A stretch of 64,000 nt of DNA from Pseudomonas putida (GCF_002741075.1 NZ_CP016634.1:574501-638500); one strand, 5' to 3'. Positions 9,058 to 19,715 are shown, numbered from the stretch's first letter. Made by a program: numbers and translations. The notes: a model not told the origin generated them from the sequence alone.

Positions 9058-9090
9058 GGCAGTCTTTTTTGCTAGACTGCCGCCTTTTTT
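9058..9090 (+). terminator. Intrinsic terminator after thioesterase gene
   Basis: GGCAGTC pairs perfectly with GACTGCC around a 10-nt loop, followed by GCC and six T. It lies 4 bp after the stop codon and 16 bp before the dusC start, so dusC is either in a leaky read-through unit or started from inside the upstream gene. Confidence 0.8.
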
Positions 9091-9105
9091 CGCCGAGACC
9101 CTGAC

Positions 9106-10086
9106 ATGCAAATTGCCCTGGCCCCCATGGAGGGTCTGGTAGACAACATCCTGCGCGACGTCCTGACCCGGGTGGGGGGCATCGACTGGTGTGTCACCGA
9201 GTTCATCCGCGTCTGTGATCGCCTGCTGCCGGCTTCGTCATTCGACAAGCTCGCGCCCGAGCTGCGCCAAGGTGCGCGAACGGCCGCCGGGGTACCGATG
9301 CGCGTGCAATTACTGGGTTCGGATCCTGTCTGCCTGGCCGACAACGCCGTGCTGGCCTGTGAGCTGGGCGCGCCGGTGATCGACCTGAACTTCGGCTGCC
9401 CGGCCAAGACTGTAAACAAGTCCCGTGGTGGCGCAGTGCTGCTCAAGGAGCCCGAACTGCTGCATGCTATCGTTCGCGAGGTTCGTCGCGCAGTGCCGGC
9501 TCACATTCCGGTGACCGCGAAGATGCGCCTGGGCTTCGACAGCCCGGACGGCGCCCTGGAATGCGCTACGGCGCTGGCCGAAGGCGGTGCCGAGCATCTG
9601 GTGGTGCATGCCCGGACCAAGGTCGAGGGCTACAAGCCGCCGGCCCATTGGGAGTGGGTGGCGCGGGTGCAGGATGTGGTGAAGGTGCCGGTGTTCGCCA
9701 ACGGCGAAATCTGGACTGTCGACGATTGGCGGCGGTGCCGCGAGGTCAGCGGAGCCGAAGACATCATGCTCGGCCGCGGCCTGGTGTCGCGACCAGATCT
9801 GGGATTGCAGATCGCTGCGGCTCGCGATGGGCGGGAATATCAGCCGATGACCTGGGATGATTTGCTGCCGCTGCTGCGTGAGTTCTGGCGCCAGGCTCAG
9901 GCCAAGCTGTCGCCGCGTTATGCGCCCGGGCGCTTGAAGCAGTGGTTGGCCATGCTGACCCGCAGTTATCCCGAGGCGGTGGTGCTGTTTGCCGAACTGC
10001 GGCGCGAGGACGATTGCCAGCGGATCAGTCGGCTGCTCGGTATTGAGCAGGCGGTAGCGGTGGATCTTGATGCTTGCGTGGCCTGA
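9106..10086 (+). CDS. dusC: tRNA-dihydrouridine(16) synthase
   Basis: An FMN-dependent enzyme reducing uridine 16 in the D-loop of tRNAs. It has 326 residues with a Dus TIM barrel starting [13 protein letters not shown]. The active-site motif is [15 protein letters not shown] with catalytic Cys98, followed by KMRLGF and [10 protein letters not shown]. The C-terminal helical tRNA-recognition domain is present. Assignment to DusC rather than DusA or DusB rests on the APMEG start and overall sequence and is fairly sure. A terminator lies just upstream of its start. Confidence 0.92.
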   Translation: MQIALAPMEGLVDNILRDVLTRVGGIDWCVTEFIRVCDRLLPASSFDKLAPELRQGARTAAGVPMRVQLLGSDPVCLADNAVLACELGAPVIDLNFGCPAKTVNKSRGGAVLLKEPELLHAIVREVRRAVPAHIPVTAKMRLGFDSPDGALECATALAEGGAEHLVVHARTKVEGYKPPAHWEWVARVQDVVKVPVFANGEIWTVDDWRRCREVSGAEDIMLGRGLVSRPDLGLQIAAARDGREYQPMTWDDLLPLLREFWRQAQAKLSPRYAPGRLKQWLAMLTRSYPEAVVLFAELRREDDCQRISRLLGIEQAVAVDLDACVA

Positions 10087-10146
10087 GCCGAATTTTGCGC
10101 TTACAGCCTCGTCAACGATGCCGCCAAAAAAATTTTTGAATGACCT

Positions 10147-10172
10147 CTTGAAACCCTCTTGTCGGGCCTTAT
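10147..10172 (+). promoter_or_regulatory. Candidate sigma32 heat-shock promoter of ibpA
   Basis: CTTGAAA (10147-10153), a 13-bp spacer and GGGCCTTAT at about 10164-10172 resemble the RpoH consensus CTTGAAA/CCCCAT. The -35 is perfect; the -10 is only partial. It lies 70-90 bp upstream of the ibpA start, just before the thermometer hairpins. Confidence 0.55.
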
Positions 10173-10180
10173 CTCTTGAG

Positions 10181-10246
10181 TACGCGATGCCGAAGTCGGG
10201 TCGCGTAATGACTTAACTTGCTGAAACTCAGGAGTTCATGACCATG
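10181..10246 (+). ncRNA. ROSE-type RNA thermometer in the ibpA 5' UTR
   Basis: Two hairpins precede the start codon. The first is TACGCGA/TCGCGTA (10181-10207), enclosing an inner CCG/CGG pairing. The second pairs AACTTGCT (10215-10222) with AGGAGTT (10230-10236), burying the Shine-Dalgarno; the G of TTGCT must bulge opposite the SD. That bulged-G TTGCT element is the hallmark of ROSE thermometers, known upstream of small heat-shock genes in Pseudomonas and rhizobia. Warming would melt the weak second helix and expose AGGAG. Confidence 0.85.
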
Positions 10247-10687
10247 ACTACCGCTTTCTCTCTCGCACCACTGTTCCGCCATTCCGTTGGTTTCGATCGT
10301 TTCAATGACCTGTTCGAGTCCGCGGCACGTAACGAGGCGGGTAGCAGCTACCCTCCCTACAACGTGGAAAAACATGGCGATGACCACTATCGCATCGTGG
10401 TTGCCGCAGCCGGTTTCCAGGAGCAGGACCTCGACCTGCAGGTCGAAAAAGGCGTCCTGACCGTGATCGGTGGCAAGCGCGACAGCAGCACCGAAGGCGT
10501 AACCTACCTGCACCAGGGCATTGCCCAGCGCGCCTTCAAGCTGTCCTTCCGCCTGGCTGACCACATCGAAGTGAAAGCCGCGGGCCTGGCCAACGGCCTG
10601 CTCAGCATCGACCTGCTGCGCATCGTGCCGGAAGAGGCCAAGCCAAAGCGCATCCCGATCAATGGTGAGAAACCAGCGTTGAACTAA
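10244..10687 (+). CDS. ibpA: Small heat-shock protein IbpA (Hsp20)
   Basis: An ATP-independent holdase that binds aggregating proteins during heat stress. It has 147 residues: an N-terminal arm (FRHSVGFDRFNDLFE), the alpha-crystallin domain (PPYNVEKHGDDHYRIVVAAAGF to LANGLLSIDL) and the short C-terminal tail with the IPI motif (KRIPING). The start is ATG 10244, since AGGAG (10230-10234) is 9 nt away; an ATG at 10238 is only 3 nt from the SD. Control is probably by RpoH transcription plus the ROSE thermometer. Confidence 0.95.
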   Translation: MTTAFSLAPLFRHSVGFDRFNDLFESAARNEAGSSYPPYNVEKHGDDHYRIVVAAAGFQEQDLDLQVEKGVLTVIGGKRDSSTEGVTYLHQGIAQRAFKLSFRLADHIEVKAAGLANGLLSIDLLRIVPEEAKPKRIPINGEKPALN

Positions 10688-10700
10688 GTTCAGCTAGATG

Positions 10701-10728
10701 AGAAAGGGCACCTTCGGGTGCCCTTTCT
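10701..10728 (+). terminator. ibpA terminator hairpin
   Basis: AGAAAGGGCACC and GGTGCCCTTTCT form a perfect 12-bp stem capped by a TTCG tetraloop, 13 bp after the ibpA stop. The A-rich 5' base and T-rich 3' arm make it usable as an intrinsic terminator. Confidence 0.8.
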
Positions 10729-10762
10729 GCATTGTGAGCCGGGCCTATCCCAGGGACCTTTT

Positions 10763-10832
10763 GGGAGCGGGTTTACCCGCGAATACGATAGCGAATTCAC
10801 CGGTATCCGCGGGCAGGTTCGCCCCCCCGAGC
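10763..10832. repeat. REP-like element between ibpA and the PAS/GGDEF/EAL gene
   Basis: GGGAGCGGGTTTACCCGCGAA contains the palindrome GCGGGTTTACCCGC (10767-10780) typical of P. putida REP sequences. A second, degenerate GCGGGCAGGTTCGCCC lies about 45 bp further on, giving a paired arrangement between two convergent genes. Confidence 0.65.
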
Positions 10833-10839
10833 GCAGGGC

Positions 10840-13800
10840 TCAGTAATCCGCCGGTGCTTCCATCAGCATCTGGCGAAACTCCGGTAAGGGCAGTGGGCGG
10901 CTGTGCAGGTAGCCTTGATACAGATAGCAGCCTTGGCGCTCGAGAAACTCCAGTTGATCGGACTGCTCCACCCCTTCGGCGATCACCGCCAGGTCCAGGC
11001 TACGGGCCATGGCCACGATGGCGCGGACAATCTCGGCGTCGTTGGGGTCGATCGGGGCATCCCGCACGAAGGTCTGGTCGATCTTCAGCGCATCCACCGG
11101 CAGGCGTTTGAGGTAGGTCAGCGAAGAATAGCCGGTGCCGAAGTCGTCCATGGCAAAGCTCACCCCATAGCGCTTGAGCTCGCGCATCTTGCTGATGGTG
11201 TCTTCCAGGTTCTGGATGACGATGCCTTCGGTGATCTCAAGTTTGAGCATTCGTCGCGGCAGGCGGTAATCGTCCAGGCTACGCAGTACCCGTTCGACGA
11301 AATTGTTCTGGCGAAACTGCCGGGGGCTGATATTGACGCACAGGCTGAAATCATCGGCGTCGATCAGCCCATCCTCGAGCATGCGCGCACAGGCATCACA
11401 GGCCTCGTCGAGGATCCAGCTGCCTACTTCCAGAATCAGGCCACTTTCTTCAAGCACCTGGATGAACTGCGATGGGGGCTGTTGGCCCAGTTGCGGATGG
11501 TGCCAGCGCAGCAGGACCTCGGCACCGACGATGCGGTTGTCGCGGGCATCCACCTGCGGCTGGAAATGCAGCGCGAGTTCGCCGCGGGCCAAGGCCAGGC
11601 GCAGGTCGGTCTCCATGCGCAGGCGTTCGCTCGCAGCCTTCTGCATGGTGGTGTGGAACAGTTGCGTGGTGTTGCGCCCGGAATCCTTGGCTCGATACAG
11701 AGCGATGTCGGCGCGCTTGAGCAGGTCGGCGGGTGTCGCGCCATGGTCCGGTATCAGCGCCACGCCGATGCTGGGTGTGACCTGCAGGCGCTGGCCATCC
11801 AGGGACATGGGTTCGGCAAGCAGCTCGCGCAGGGTGTCGGCCAGTTCGCGGACTTTCTCCTCCACTTGATCGCGGCTGCCCTCCAGACCGCTGAGCAGCA
11901 CCACGAACTCGTCGCCGCCCAGGCGGGCCACGGTGTCCTCCAGGCGTACGCTGGCCTCCAGGCGCGCGGTGATGATCTTGAGCACCGTATCGCCCACCGG
12001 GTGGCCGAGGGAGTCGTTGATGTGCTTGAAATGGTCAAGGTCCAGGAACAACAGCGCGCCGCGCAGGTTGTGGCGCTTGAGCAGGGCGATCTGTTGGCTC
12101 AGACGGTCCATCAGCAGGGCGCGGTTGGGCAGGTTGGTCAGCGGGTCGTGGTAGGCCAGATGGCGAATCTGCGCCTGGGCGTTCTTCAGTTGGCTGACAT
12201 CGCGGGCGGTGAGCAATAGACAGTCGGCCTCGTTGAGGCTCAGCGGCTCCACCGAGACCTCCACGGTGAGGATATCGCCGCGTTTGTTACGGCCCAGCAT
12301 TTCGCGGTGGTGCACCCGGCCGCGCTCCCTGAGTTCGGTGAGCAGGGCGGCGCGTTGCTTGTCGTCGGCCCAGATGCCGACTTCATAGACCGTGCGCCCG
12401 ATCACTTCGGCGCTGCTGTAACCGGTCAACCGGCAGAAACCGTCGTTGACTTCGAGGTAGCGGCCTGTCGTGCGCTCGGTAAGCGTGATGGCGTCGGGGC
12501 TTGAGTGGAAGGCCTTGGCGAATTTCTCTTCGCTGGCCTTGAGGGCTGCTTCGGCGCGCTGCTGTTGGGTAATGTCGCGCAGGGTGGTGACGCTGCAGGG
12601 CTGGTCGTCGACGGTGATCTGGCAACTGGAGATGACGCACGTCAGCGACGAGCCGTTGTGGTGATTGACCACCACCGCCACATTGTTCAGTGCCCGTTCG
12701 CGGATCACTTGCTCAATGCGCTGTGCCCGTTGCGCCGACTCCGCCCACAGGCCGATCTGCTCGGCGGTGCGACCGATCACCTGCTCGGCGCTCCAGCCGA
12801 AGGTCTGGGTGAAGGCGCGGTTGATTTCAATGAACTGGCCGTTGTCCTGGCGGGTCACGCAGATCGGATCCGGGCTGACCTGGAACAGGCTGGCGAATTT
12901 TTCCTCGGAGGCGCTCAGGCGCTGTTCGCGCTCCACCTGGTCGGTGATGTCGAGCAGGGTGCCGGCCATGCGCAGTGGGTTGCCCTGTTCGTCGCGATAG
13001 AGGCGGGCGCGGCTTTCGATGTAGCGTGAAGCGCCGTTGTCCAGTTGCACCCGGTAGGTGACCTGATAGTTGCCCGCCGGCCCTTCGCGCAGGCTGCGGT
13101 AGGTCTGGCGCATGACACTGCGCTCCTGCTCCGACACGCCCTCGAAGAAAGCCTCGAACGACTCGTGGAACGGCACCGGGGCCAGGCCATGCAACTGCGC
13201 GGCGCGGGCCGAGCCATAGAGCATGCCACTGGGGATGTGCCAGTCCCAGGTGCCCAGTTGCGCGGAATCCAGGGCCAGGTCTAGGCGCTCCTGGCTGTCT
13301 TTGAGGGCTTGCTCCGCGCGTTTGCGTTCGCTGGTGTCGACAAAAGTGCTGAGCAGGTAGGTCACGCCTTCGAGCTCGATGCTCTGGGTGCAGAGGATGC
13401 CATCGTGGATCTTGCCGGTGCTGGCGCGAAACTGCACCTCGAGGGTCAATGGGCCGCCATTGTTGCTGCGTGTGCTGTCCAGCACCTGGTGGCGCAGCTC
13501 GGGGTTGACCCACAGCCCCAACTCCAGGGTGGTCTTGCCGATCACCTGGGTGCCGGGCCAGCCGAACATATCTTCGAAATGCTGGTTGACCTCGAAGATC
13601 ATGCCGTCGTGACGGCGGGTCAGAAGAATGACATTGGGGCTCAGGTGAAAGAGGGTGGCGAAGCGCTTTTCGGAGTTGATCAGCGCGGTTTCTCGCTCGT
13701 GTTGGCGGGTGATTTCCCGCACGACCCCGATCATCTGCGGGCGACCGTCTGGGGCATGGGTCAGGCTGCCGGTGACTTCCAGCCAGTGCATGCTGCCGTC

Positions 13801-14139
13801 CGGCCAGCGTATGCGATGGCGCATGGCCGTCTCCACGGGTTCGCCATTGACCACGGCCTGGAACATCTGGCGCGTGCGGGCGCGATCCTCCTCTGGCAGC
13901 AGATCGAGGTAGTCGATGTCGTTGGGCAATGGTCGATCAGGTGCGAAGCCGAACAGCGCCTGGGTTGCCCGCGACCAACTGATCCGGCCGCTGTCGATAT
14001 CCCACAGCCAAGCGCCCAGGCGCGCGCCATTGAGCGCTGCCAGCAACTGCGGAGCGTTCTGCCAAGTCTGCTCCGACTCCTGGGGAGCTGCCGCGTGGAT
14101 GCGCGGCAGGCGCGGAAAACGGTTTGCTGATTTGGGCAT
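10840..14139 (-). CDS. Multi-PAS GGDEF/EAL cyclic-di-GMP signalling protein
   Basis: A large sensor with no obvious transmembrane helices that should make and/or break cyclic-di-GMP. It is about 1099 residues from ATG 14139; a longer start at 14214 would overlap the upstream LysR gene. From the N terminus come five PAS-type modules (about residues 30-670), a GGDEF domain with intact GGDEF (741-745) and an EAL domain whose signature reads EVLLRW (from 874), with DDFGTGYSSL present. The first EAL residue, the metal-binding Glu, is kept and the Ala is Val. PAS 2, 4 and 5 share the start EKRFATLF / EKFASLF / EKFAKAF, suggesting internal duplication. The signal sensed is unknown. It lies 58 bp downstream of the LysR gene on the same strand. 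Confidence 0.92.
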   Translation of the reverse strand: MPKSANRFPRLPRIHAAAPQESEQTWQNAPQLLAALNGARLGAWLWDIDSGRISWSRATQALFGFAPDRPLPNDIDYLDLLPEEDRARTRQMFQAVVNGEPVETAMRHRIRWPDGSMHWLEVTGSLTHAPDGRPQMIGVVREITRQHERETALINSEKRFATLFHLSPNVILLTRRHDGMIFEVNQHFEDMFGWPGTQVIGKTTLELGLWVNPELRHQVLDSTRSNNGGPLTLEVQFRASTGKIHDGILCTQSIELEGVTYLLSTFVDTSERKRAEQALKDSQERLDLALDSAQLGTWDWHIPSGMLYGSARAAQLHGLAPVPFHESFEAFFEGVSEQERSVMRQTYRSLREGPAGNYQVTYRVQLDNGASRYIESRARLYRDEQGNPLRMAGTLLDITDQVEREQRLSASEEKFASLFQVSPDPICVTRQDNGQFIEINRAFTQTFGWSAEQVIGRTAEQIGLWAESAQRAQRIEQVIRERALNNVAVVVNHHNGSSLTCVISSCQITVDDQPCSVTTLRDITQQQRAEAALKASEEKFAKAFHSSPDAITLTERTTGRYLEVNDGFCRLTGYSSAEVIGRTVYEVGIWADDKQRAALLTELRERGRVHHREMLGRNKRGDILTVEVSVEPLSLNEADCLLLTARDVSQLKNAQAQIRHLAYHDPLTNLPNRALLMDRLSQQIALLKRHNLRGALLFLDLDHFKHINDSLGHPVGDTVLKIITARLEASVRLEDTVARLGGDEFVVLLSGLEGSRDQVEEKVRELADTLRELLAEPMSLDGQRLQVTPSIGVALIPDHGATPADLLKRADIALYRAKDSGRNTTQLFHTTMQKAASERLRMETDLRLALARGELALHFQPQVDARDNRIVGAEVLLRWHHPQLGQQPPSQFIQVLEESGLILEVGSWILDEACDACARMLEDGLIDADDFSLCVNISPRQFRQNNFVERVLRSLDDYRLPRRMLKLEITEGIVIQNLEDTISKMRELKRYGVSFAMDDFGTGYSSLTYLKRLPVDALKIDQTFVRDAPIDPNDAEIVRAIVAMARSLDLAVIAEGVEQSDQLEFLERQGCYLYQGYLHSRPLPLPEFRQMLMEAPADY

Positions 14140-14197
14140 CGGTACCAGACCTTTGGCGGATGACGCATCCCTGTTTGGAAGATCGGCCGGACTGGGC

Positions 14198-15076
14198 TCA
14201 GGCGGCCGCTGCATGACTGTCGAGCAACGCCATGAAGGCCTTTGCCGCGTTCGACAGCGTGCGTTCGGTATGCAGAATGTAGCCTAGCTGGCGTGACAGC
14301 TGTATGCCGGGCAAGGCGATGGGTGCAACCTGCTCGTCGAGCATCGTGCGCGGTAGCACGCTCCAGGCAAGGCCAATGGAAACCATCATCTTGATGGTCT
14401 CCAGATAGTTGGTACTCATGGCGATGTTCGGTGTCAGGCCCTGGCTTTCGAACAGACGCTGGACGATATGGTGGGTGAAGGTATTGCCGCCAGGGAATAC
14501 CGCCGGGTGGCGGGCGACATCGGCCAGGCTGACTTGCTGGTTGCTGGCCAGGGGATGCTCGGGTGCGGCGACGAAATCCAGTGCGTCGTCCCAGACGGGC
14601 ACGGCGCGAATCAAGTGGTGGGGCTCCGGAGCCAAGGTGATGACCGCGATCTCTGCGCGCCCATGGAGAATTTCATCGTAGGCCGCTTCCGAATCCAGGA
14701 ACTGAATATCCAGCGCCACCGACGGGTGCTGGCGGGTGAAAGCCCGCAACAGCGGGGGCAGGCGGTGCAAACCGATATGGTGACTGGTGGCGAGGGTCAG
14801 GCGACCACTCACCTCACCGGTCAAATTGGTCAGCGCCCGTCGGGTATCATCCAGAACGTTGAGGATCTGGTAGGCGCGGGGCAGCAGGGCGCGTCCGGCT
14901 TCGGTCAGGGTCACTTCCCGGCCGAGGCGATCGAACAGGCGCACGTCCAACTGCTGCTCGAGCCCGGCAATGCGCTTGCTGACGGCCGGCTGGGTCAGAT
15001 GCAGGCGCTCGCCGGCACCCGAAAAGCTCCCGGTTTCGGCAATGGCAATGAAGGCACTGAGGTTGGCCAGGTCCAC
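14198..15076 (-). CDS. LysR-family transcriptional regulator divergent from leuC
   Basis: A 292-residue LTTR with the N-terminal winged HTH (LSAFIAIAETGSFSGAGERL, QPAVSKRIAGLEQQL) and a periplasmic-binding-like effector domain. The start is GTG 15076 (MDLANLSAFIAI); no ATG gives the conserved N terminus. It is transcribed away from leuC across a 131-bp region carrying two LTTR-style boxes, the classic arrangement for regulating the divergent gene. Control of leuCD is therefore inferred, with an unknown co-inducer such as a leucine pathway intermediate. Confidence 0.88.
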   Translation of the reverse strand: MDLANLSAFIAIAETGSFSGAGERLHLTQPAVSKRIAGLEQQLDVRLFDRLGREVTLTEAGRALLPRAYQILNVLDDTRRALTNLTGEVSGRLTLATSHHIGLHRLPPLLRAFTRQHPSVALDIQFLDSEAAYDEILHGRAEIAVITLAPEPHHLIRAVPVWDDALDFVAAPEHPLASNQQVSLADVARHPAVFPGGNTFTHHIVQRLFESQGLTPNIAMSTNYLETIKMMVSIGLAWSVLPRTMLDEQVAPIALPGIQLSRQLGYILHTERTLSNAAKAFMALLDSHAAAA

Positions 15077-15095
15077 GACGTTGAATTCCTATTGG

Positions 15096-15132
15096 TTATC
15101 CAAAGCATAAAAATTATGAATTTGAGTTATTC
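15096..15132. promoter_or_regulatory. Two LTTR-type T-N11-A boxes in the LysR-leuC intergenic region
   Basis: TTAT-N7-ATAA (15096-15110) contains the LysR consensus T-N11-A. GAAT-N7-ATTC (15118-15132) is a second dyad with the same spacing, 22 bp or two helical turns away. Such paired sites are typical of recognition and activation sites for LysR regulators. Assigned by pattern and position only. Confidence 0.5.
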
Positions 15133-15207
15133 AATCTAACCCCATAGCATCGACCGTACAAGCCAAGGGGTTATTGGCATAGAAATACGCTGATGAGGAA
15201 TAGTCAG

Positions 15208-16641
15208 ATGTCTGGCAAAACGCTCTACGACAAACTCTGGGATGCGCACGAAGTCAAGCGGCGCGACGATGGTTCGTCCTTGATCTACATCGATCGTCAC
15301 ATCATCCACGAAGTGACTTCGCCCCAGGCCTTCGAAGGCCTGCGCCTGGCCAACCGCAAGCCATGGCGGATCGACGCCAACATCGCGACCCCTGACCACA
15401 ACGTGCCGACCACGCCAGAGCGCAAGGGCGGCATCGCGGCCATCGCCGACGAAGTATCGCGCCTGCAGGTGCAGACCCTCGACGAGAACTGTGACGAGTA
15501 CGGCATCGTCGAATTCAAGATGAACGACGAACGTCAAGGCATCGTGCACGTCATCAGCCCCGAGCAGGGCGCCACCCTGCCGGGCATGACCGTGGTCTGC
15601 GGCGACTCGCACACCTCGACCCACGGTGCCTTCGGTGCACTGGCCCACGGCATCGGCACCTCGGAAGTCGAGCATGTGCTGGCCACCCAGTGCCTGGTCG
15701 CCAAGAAAATGAAGAACATGCTGGTGCGCGTCGAAGGGCAACTGCCTGCAGGCGTGACCGCCAAGGACATCGTCCTTGCCGTGATCGGCAAGATCGGCAC
15801 CGCCGGCGGCAATGGCCACGCCATGGAGTTCGCTGGCAGCGCCATCCGTGAGCTGTCGATGGAAGGCCGCATGACCATCTGCAACATGTCCATCGAAGCC
15901 GGTGCCCGCGTAGGCCTGGTTGCCGTGGATGACACCACCGTTGCCTATGTCGAGGGCCGCCCATACGCGCCCAAGGGCGAGCAGTGGAAGCAGGCGGTCG
16001 CGGCCTGGAAGGGCCTGGTTTCCGATGCCGATGCGGTGTTCGACACCGTGGTCGAGTTGGACGCTGCGCAGATCAAGCCGCAGGTCAGCTGGGGGACTTC
16101 GCCTGAAATGGTCCTGGCCGTCGACCAGCGTGTGCCGGACCCGGCTGCCGAGCCTGACCTGATCAAGCGCGGCTCCATCGAGCGCGCGCTCAAGTACATG
16201 GGCCTGGCCGCCAATCAGGCGATCACTGACATCAAGCTCGACCGTGTGTTCATCGGCTCCTGCACCAACTCGCGCATCGAAGACCTGCGCGCCGCCGCCG
16301 AGATCGCCAAGGGCCGCAAGGTCGCAGCGAACGTCAAGCAAGCCTTGGTGGTGCCAGGCTCGGGCCTGGTCAAGGCTCAAGCCGAGCGCGAAGGGCTGGA
16401 CAAGATTTTCATCGAGGCGGGTTTCGAATGGCGTGAACCTGGTTGCTCCATGTGCCTGGCGATGAACCCGGACCGCCTGGAAAGCGGCGAGCATTGCGCC
16501 TCGACCTCCAACCGCAACTTCGAAGGCCGTCAGGGCGCCGGTGGTCGTACCCACTTGGTCAGCCCGGCCATGGCCGCCGCCGCCGCGGTGACCGGCCACT
16601 TCATCGATGTCCGCGAGTTGATCCAAGGGAGCGCAGCATGA
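15208..16641 (+). CDS. leuC: 3-isopropylmalate dehydratase large subunit
   Basis: An aconitase-family subunit that isomerises 2-isopropylmalate to 3-isopropylmalate in leucine synthesis, with LeuD as partner. It has 477 residues. The 4Fe-4S ligands are visible in [12 protein letters not shown] and in [11 protein letters not shown] near the C terminus, with [12 protein letters not shown] in the middle. The start is ATG 15208 with GAGGAA seven bases upstream; the ATG at 15193 is poorly placed. It ends by overlapping leuD (ATGA), so the two subunits are translationally coupled. Confidence 0.97.
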   Translation: MSGKTLYDKLWDAHEVKRRDDGSSLIYIDRHIIHEVTSPQAFEGLRLANRKPWRIDANIATPDHNVPTTPERKGGIAAIADEVSRLQVQTLDENCDEYGIVEFKMNDERQGIVHVISPEQGATLPGMTVVCGDSHTSTHGAFGALAHGIGTSEVEHVLATQCLVAKKMKNMLVRVEGQLPAGVTAKDIVLAVIGKIGTAGGNGHAMEFAGSAIRELSMEGRMTICNMSIEAGARVGLVAVDDTTVAYVEGRPYAPKGEQWKQAVAAWKGLVSDADAVFDTVVELDAAQIKPQVSWGTSPEMVLAVDQRVPDPAAEPDLIKRGSIERALKYMGLAANQAITDIKLDRVFIGSCTNSRIEDLRAAAEIAKGRKVAANVKQALVVPGSGLVKAQAEREGLDKIFIEAGFEWREPGCSMCLAMNPDRLESGEHCASTSNRNFEGRQGAGGRTHLVSPAMAAAAAVTGHFIDVRELIQGSAA

Positions 16642-17282
16642 AAGCCTTTACCCAGCACATCGGCCTTGTCGCACCATTGGACCGCGCCAACGTCGACACC
16701 GACCAGATCATCCCCAAGCAGTTCCTGAAGTCGATCAAACGCACCGGTTTCGGTCCGAACCTGTTCGATGAGTGGCGCTACCTGGACGTGGGCCAGCCCT
16801 ACCAGGACAACAGCAAGCGTCCGCTCAACAAGGAGTTCGTACTCAACCACGAGCGTTACCAAGGTGCCAGCGTGTTGCTGGCGCGGGAGAACTTCGGTTG
16901 CGGCTCGAGCCGTGAGCACGCGCCATGGGCGTTGGATGAATACGGTTTCCGTAGCGTCATCGCGCCGAGCTTCGCCGACATCTTCTTCAACAACAGCTTC
17001 AAAAACGGTCTGCTGCCGATCATCCTCAGTGACGAAGAAGTCGATGAGTTGTTCAAGCAGGTCGAGGCCAACCCGGGCTATCAGCTGACCATCGACCTGC
17101 AAGCGCAGGCCGTGACCCGTCCGGACGGCAAGGTGCTGCATTTCGAGATCGACGCTTTCCGCAAGCATTGCTTGCTCAATGGCCTCGACGATATCGGCCT
17201 GACCCTGCAGGACAGCGACGCCATCCAGGCGTTCGAGGCCAAGCATCGGGCCAGCCAGCCCTGGTTGTTCCGCGACGCCTGA
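16638..17282 (+). CDS. leuD: 3-isopropylmalate dehydratase small subunit
   Basis: The swivelling small subunit of isopropylmalate isomerase, 214 residues. The conserved [14 protein letters not shown] and [15 protein letters not shown] segments are clear. The start ATG 16638 overlaps the leuC stop as ATGA, with GGGAGCG as SD. leuB follows 117 bp later. Confidence 0.97.
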   Translation: MKAFTQHIGLVAPLDRANVDTDQIIPKQFLKSIKRTGFGPNLFDEWRYLDVGQPYQDNSKRPLNKEFVLNHERYQGASVLLARENFGCGSSREHAPWALDEYGFRSVIAPSFADIFFNNSFKNGLLPIILSDEEVDELFKQVEANPGYQLTIDLQAQAVTRPDGKVLHFEIDAFRKHCLLNGLDDIGLTLQDSDAIQAFEAKHRASQPWLFRDA

Positions 17283-17399
17283 TACGCGGATTGCCCGGCA
17301 GGGCGACTCCTGTAACGATGTAAGGCAGGGGCCGTTTCGCCGGGCCGGTTTTTATCGGTGGGCCGAGCAGGCGCGCCGTTCGAATGGATAGAGGAAAGC

Positions 17400-18482
<1,083 letters not shown>

Positions 18483-18489
18483 TCTCTCT

Positions 18490-18535
18490 GGCCCGCCATC
18501 GTCTTCCCTCGATGGCGGCCCACTTTTAGCAAAGG
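18490..18535 (+). terminator. Hairpin after leuB
   Basis: CGCCATCG pairs with CGATGGCG around a short loop, extended by a GGCC/GCC pairing, and is followed by CACTTTTAGC. It is a probable intrinsic terminator or attenuator between leuB and asd (63-bp gap). Confidence 0.6.
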
Positions 18536-18545
18536 TGTAGTTGCG

Positions 18546-19658
18546 ATGAAACGTGTAGGTCTGATCGGTTGGCGAGGTATGGTCGGTTCCGTGCTCATGC
18601 AGCGGATGCTGGAGGAGCAGGATTTCGACCTCATCGAGCCGGTGTTCTTCACCACGTCCAACGTGGGTGGCCAGGGTCCGAACGTGGGCAAGGATATTGC
18701 TCCGCTCAAGGACGCCTATAGCATTGAAGAGCTCAAGACCCTCGACGTCATCCTGACCTGCCAGGGTGGCGACTACACCAACGAAGTCTTCCCCAAACTG
18801 CGCGAAGCGGGCTGGCAGGGTTACTGGATCGATGCTGCTTCCTCCCTGCGCATGCAGGATGACGCCGTAATCATCCTCGACCCGGTCAACCGCAAGGTCA
18901 TCGACCAGCAGCTCGATGCTGGCACCAAGAACTACATCGGCGGCAACTGCACCGTCAGCCTCATGCTGATGGGCCTGGGCGGCCTGTTCGAAGCCGGTCT
19001 GGTCGAGTGGATGAGCGCCATGACCTATCAGGCGGCCTCCGGTGCCGGTGCGCAGAACATGCGCGAGCTGATCAAGCAGATGGGTGGCATCCACGCGGCG
19101 GTCGCCGATGACCTGGCCAACCCGGCCAGTGCCATCCTCGACATCGACCGCAAGGTTGCCGAAACCATGCGCGGCGAAGCCTTCCCAACCGAGAACTTCG
19201 GCGTACCGCTGGCAGGCAGCCTGATCCCATGGATCGACAAGGAGCTGCCTAACGGCCAAAGCCGTGAGGAATGGAAAGCCCAGGCCGAGACCAACAAGAT
19301 CTTGGGCCGCTTCAAGAACCCGATCCCGGTCGACGGCATCTGCGTGCGCATCGGCGCCATGCGTTGCCACAGCCAGGCGCTGACCATCAAGCTGAACAAA
19401 GACGTGCCGCTGGCGGATATCGAAGGCATGATCAGCCAGCACAACCCTTGGGTGAAACTGGTGCCGAATCAGCGTGAGATCAGCATGCAGGAGCTGAGCC
19501 CCACCACGGTGACGGGGACCCTGAACGTGCCGGTTGGTCGTCTGCGCAAGCTGAACATGGGATCGCAGTATCTGGGAGCCTTCACTGTAGGTGACCAACT
19601 GCTGTGGGGCGCTGCCGAGCCGCTGCGTCGCATGCTGCGGATTCTGCTGGAACGTTGA
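18546..19658 (+). CDS. asd: Aspartate-semialdehyde dehydrogenase
   Basis: Reduces aspartyl phosphate to aspartate semialdehyde, the branch point to lysine/diaminopimelate, threonine and methionine. It has 370 residues of the E. coli-type subfamily. The N-terminal NADP loop is [12 protein letters not shown], the catalytic Cys is Cys135 in GGNCTVSLM, and the acid/base His is in [11 protein letters not shown]. The start is ATG 18546. A paralogue lacking these residues (usg) lies 300 bp downstream. Confidence 0.97.
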   Translation: MKRVGLIGWRGMVGSVLMQRMLEEQDFDLIEPVFFTTSNVGGQGPNVGKDIAPLKDAYSIEELKTLDVILTCQGGDYTNEVFPKLREAGWQGYWIDAASSLRMQDDAVIILDPVNRKVIDQQLDAGTKNYIGGNCTVSLMLMGLGGLFEAGLVEWMSAMTYQAASGAGAQNMRELIKQMGGIHAAVADDLANPASAILDIDRKVAETMRGEAFPTENFGVPLAGSLIPWIDKELPNGQSREEWKAQAETNKILGRFKNPIPVDGICVRIGAMRCHSQALTIKLNKDVPLADIEGMISQHNPWVKLVPNQREISMQELSPTTVTGTLNVPVGRLRKLNMGSQYLGAFTVGDQLLWGAAEPLRRMLRILLER

Positions 19659-19679
19659 TCGCACCTTTGCTTTGACCGA

Positions 19680-19715
19680 GAACCCACGCCTGGCGTGGGT
19701 TTTCTGTTTTTTGGT
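19680..19715 (+). terminator. Intrinsic terminator of asd
   Basis: ACCCACG and CGTGGGT pair around CCTGG, flanked by AA and TT, then TTCTGTTTTTTGG. It is a standard U-tailed terminator 22 bp after the asd stop. Confidence 0.85.

Noticed and set aside
15136..16626. 496-codon open frame antisense to leuC
   Set aside because: Mirror of the strongly coding leuC frame in GC-rich DNA; no family motifs, composition rich in His/Asp/Gly/Ala typical of antisense shadows.
17283..17399. Missing gene between leuD and leuB
   Set aside because: I recall some P. putida strains having a methyltransferase gene here; in this window the gap is only 117 bp with no ORF remnant, so strain difference cannot be argued from the sequence alone.
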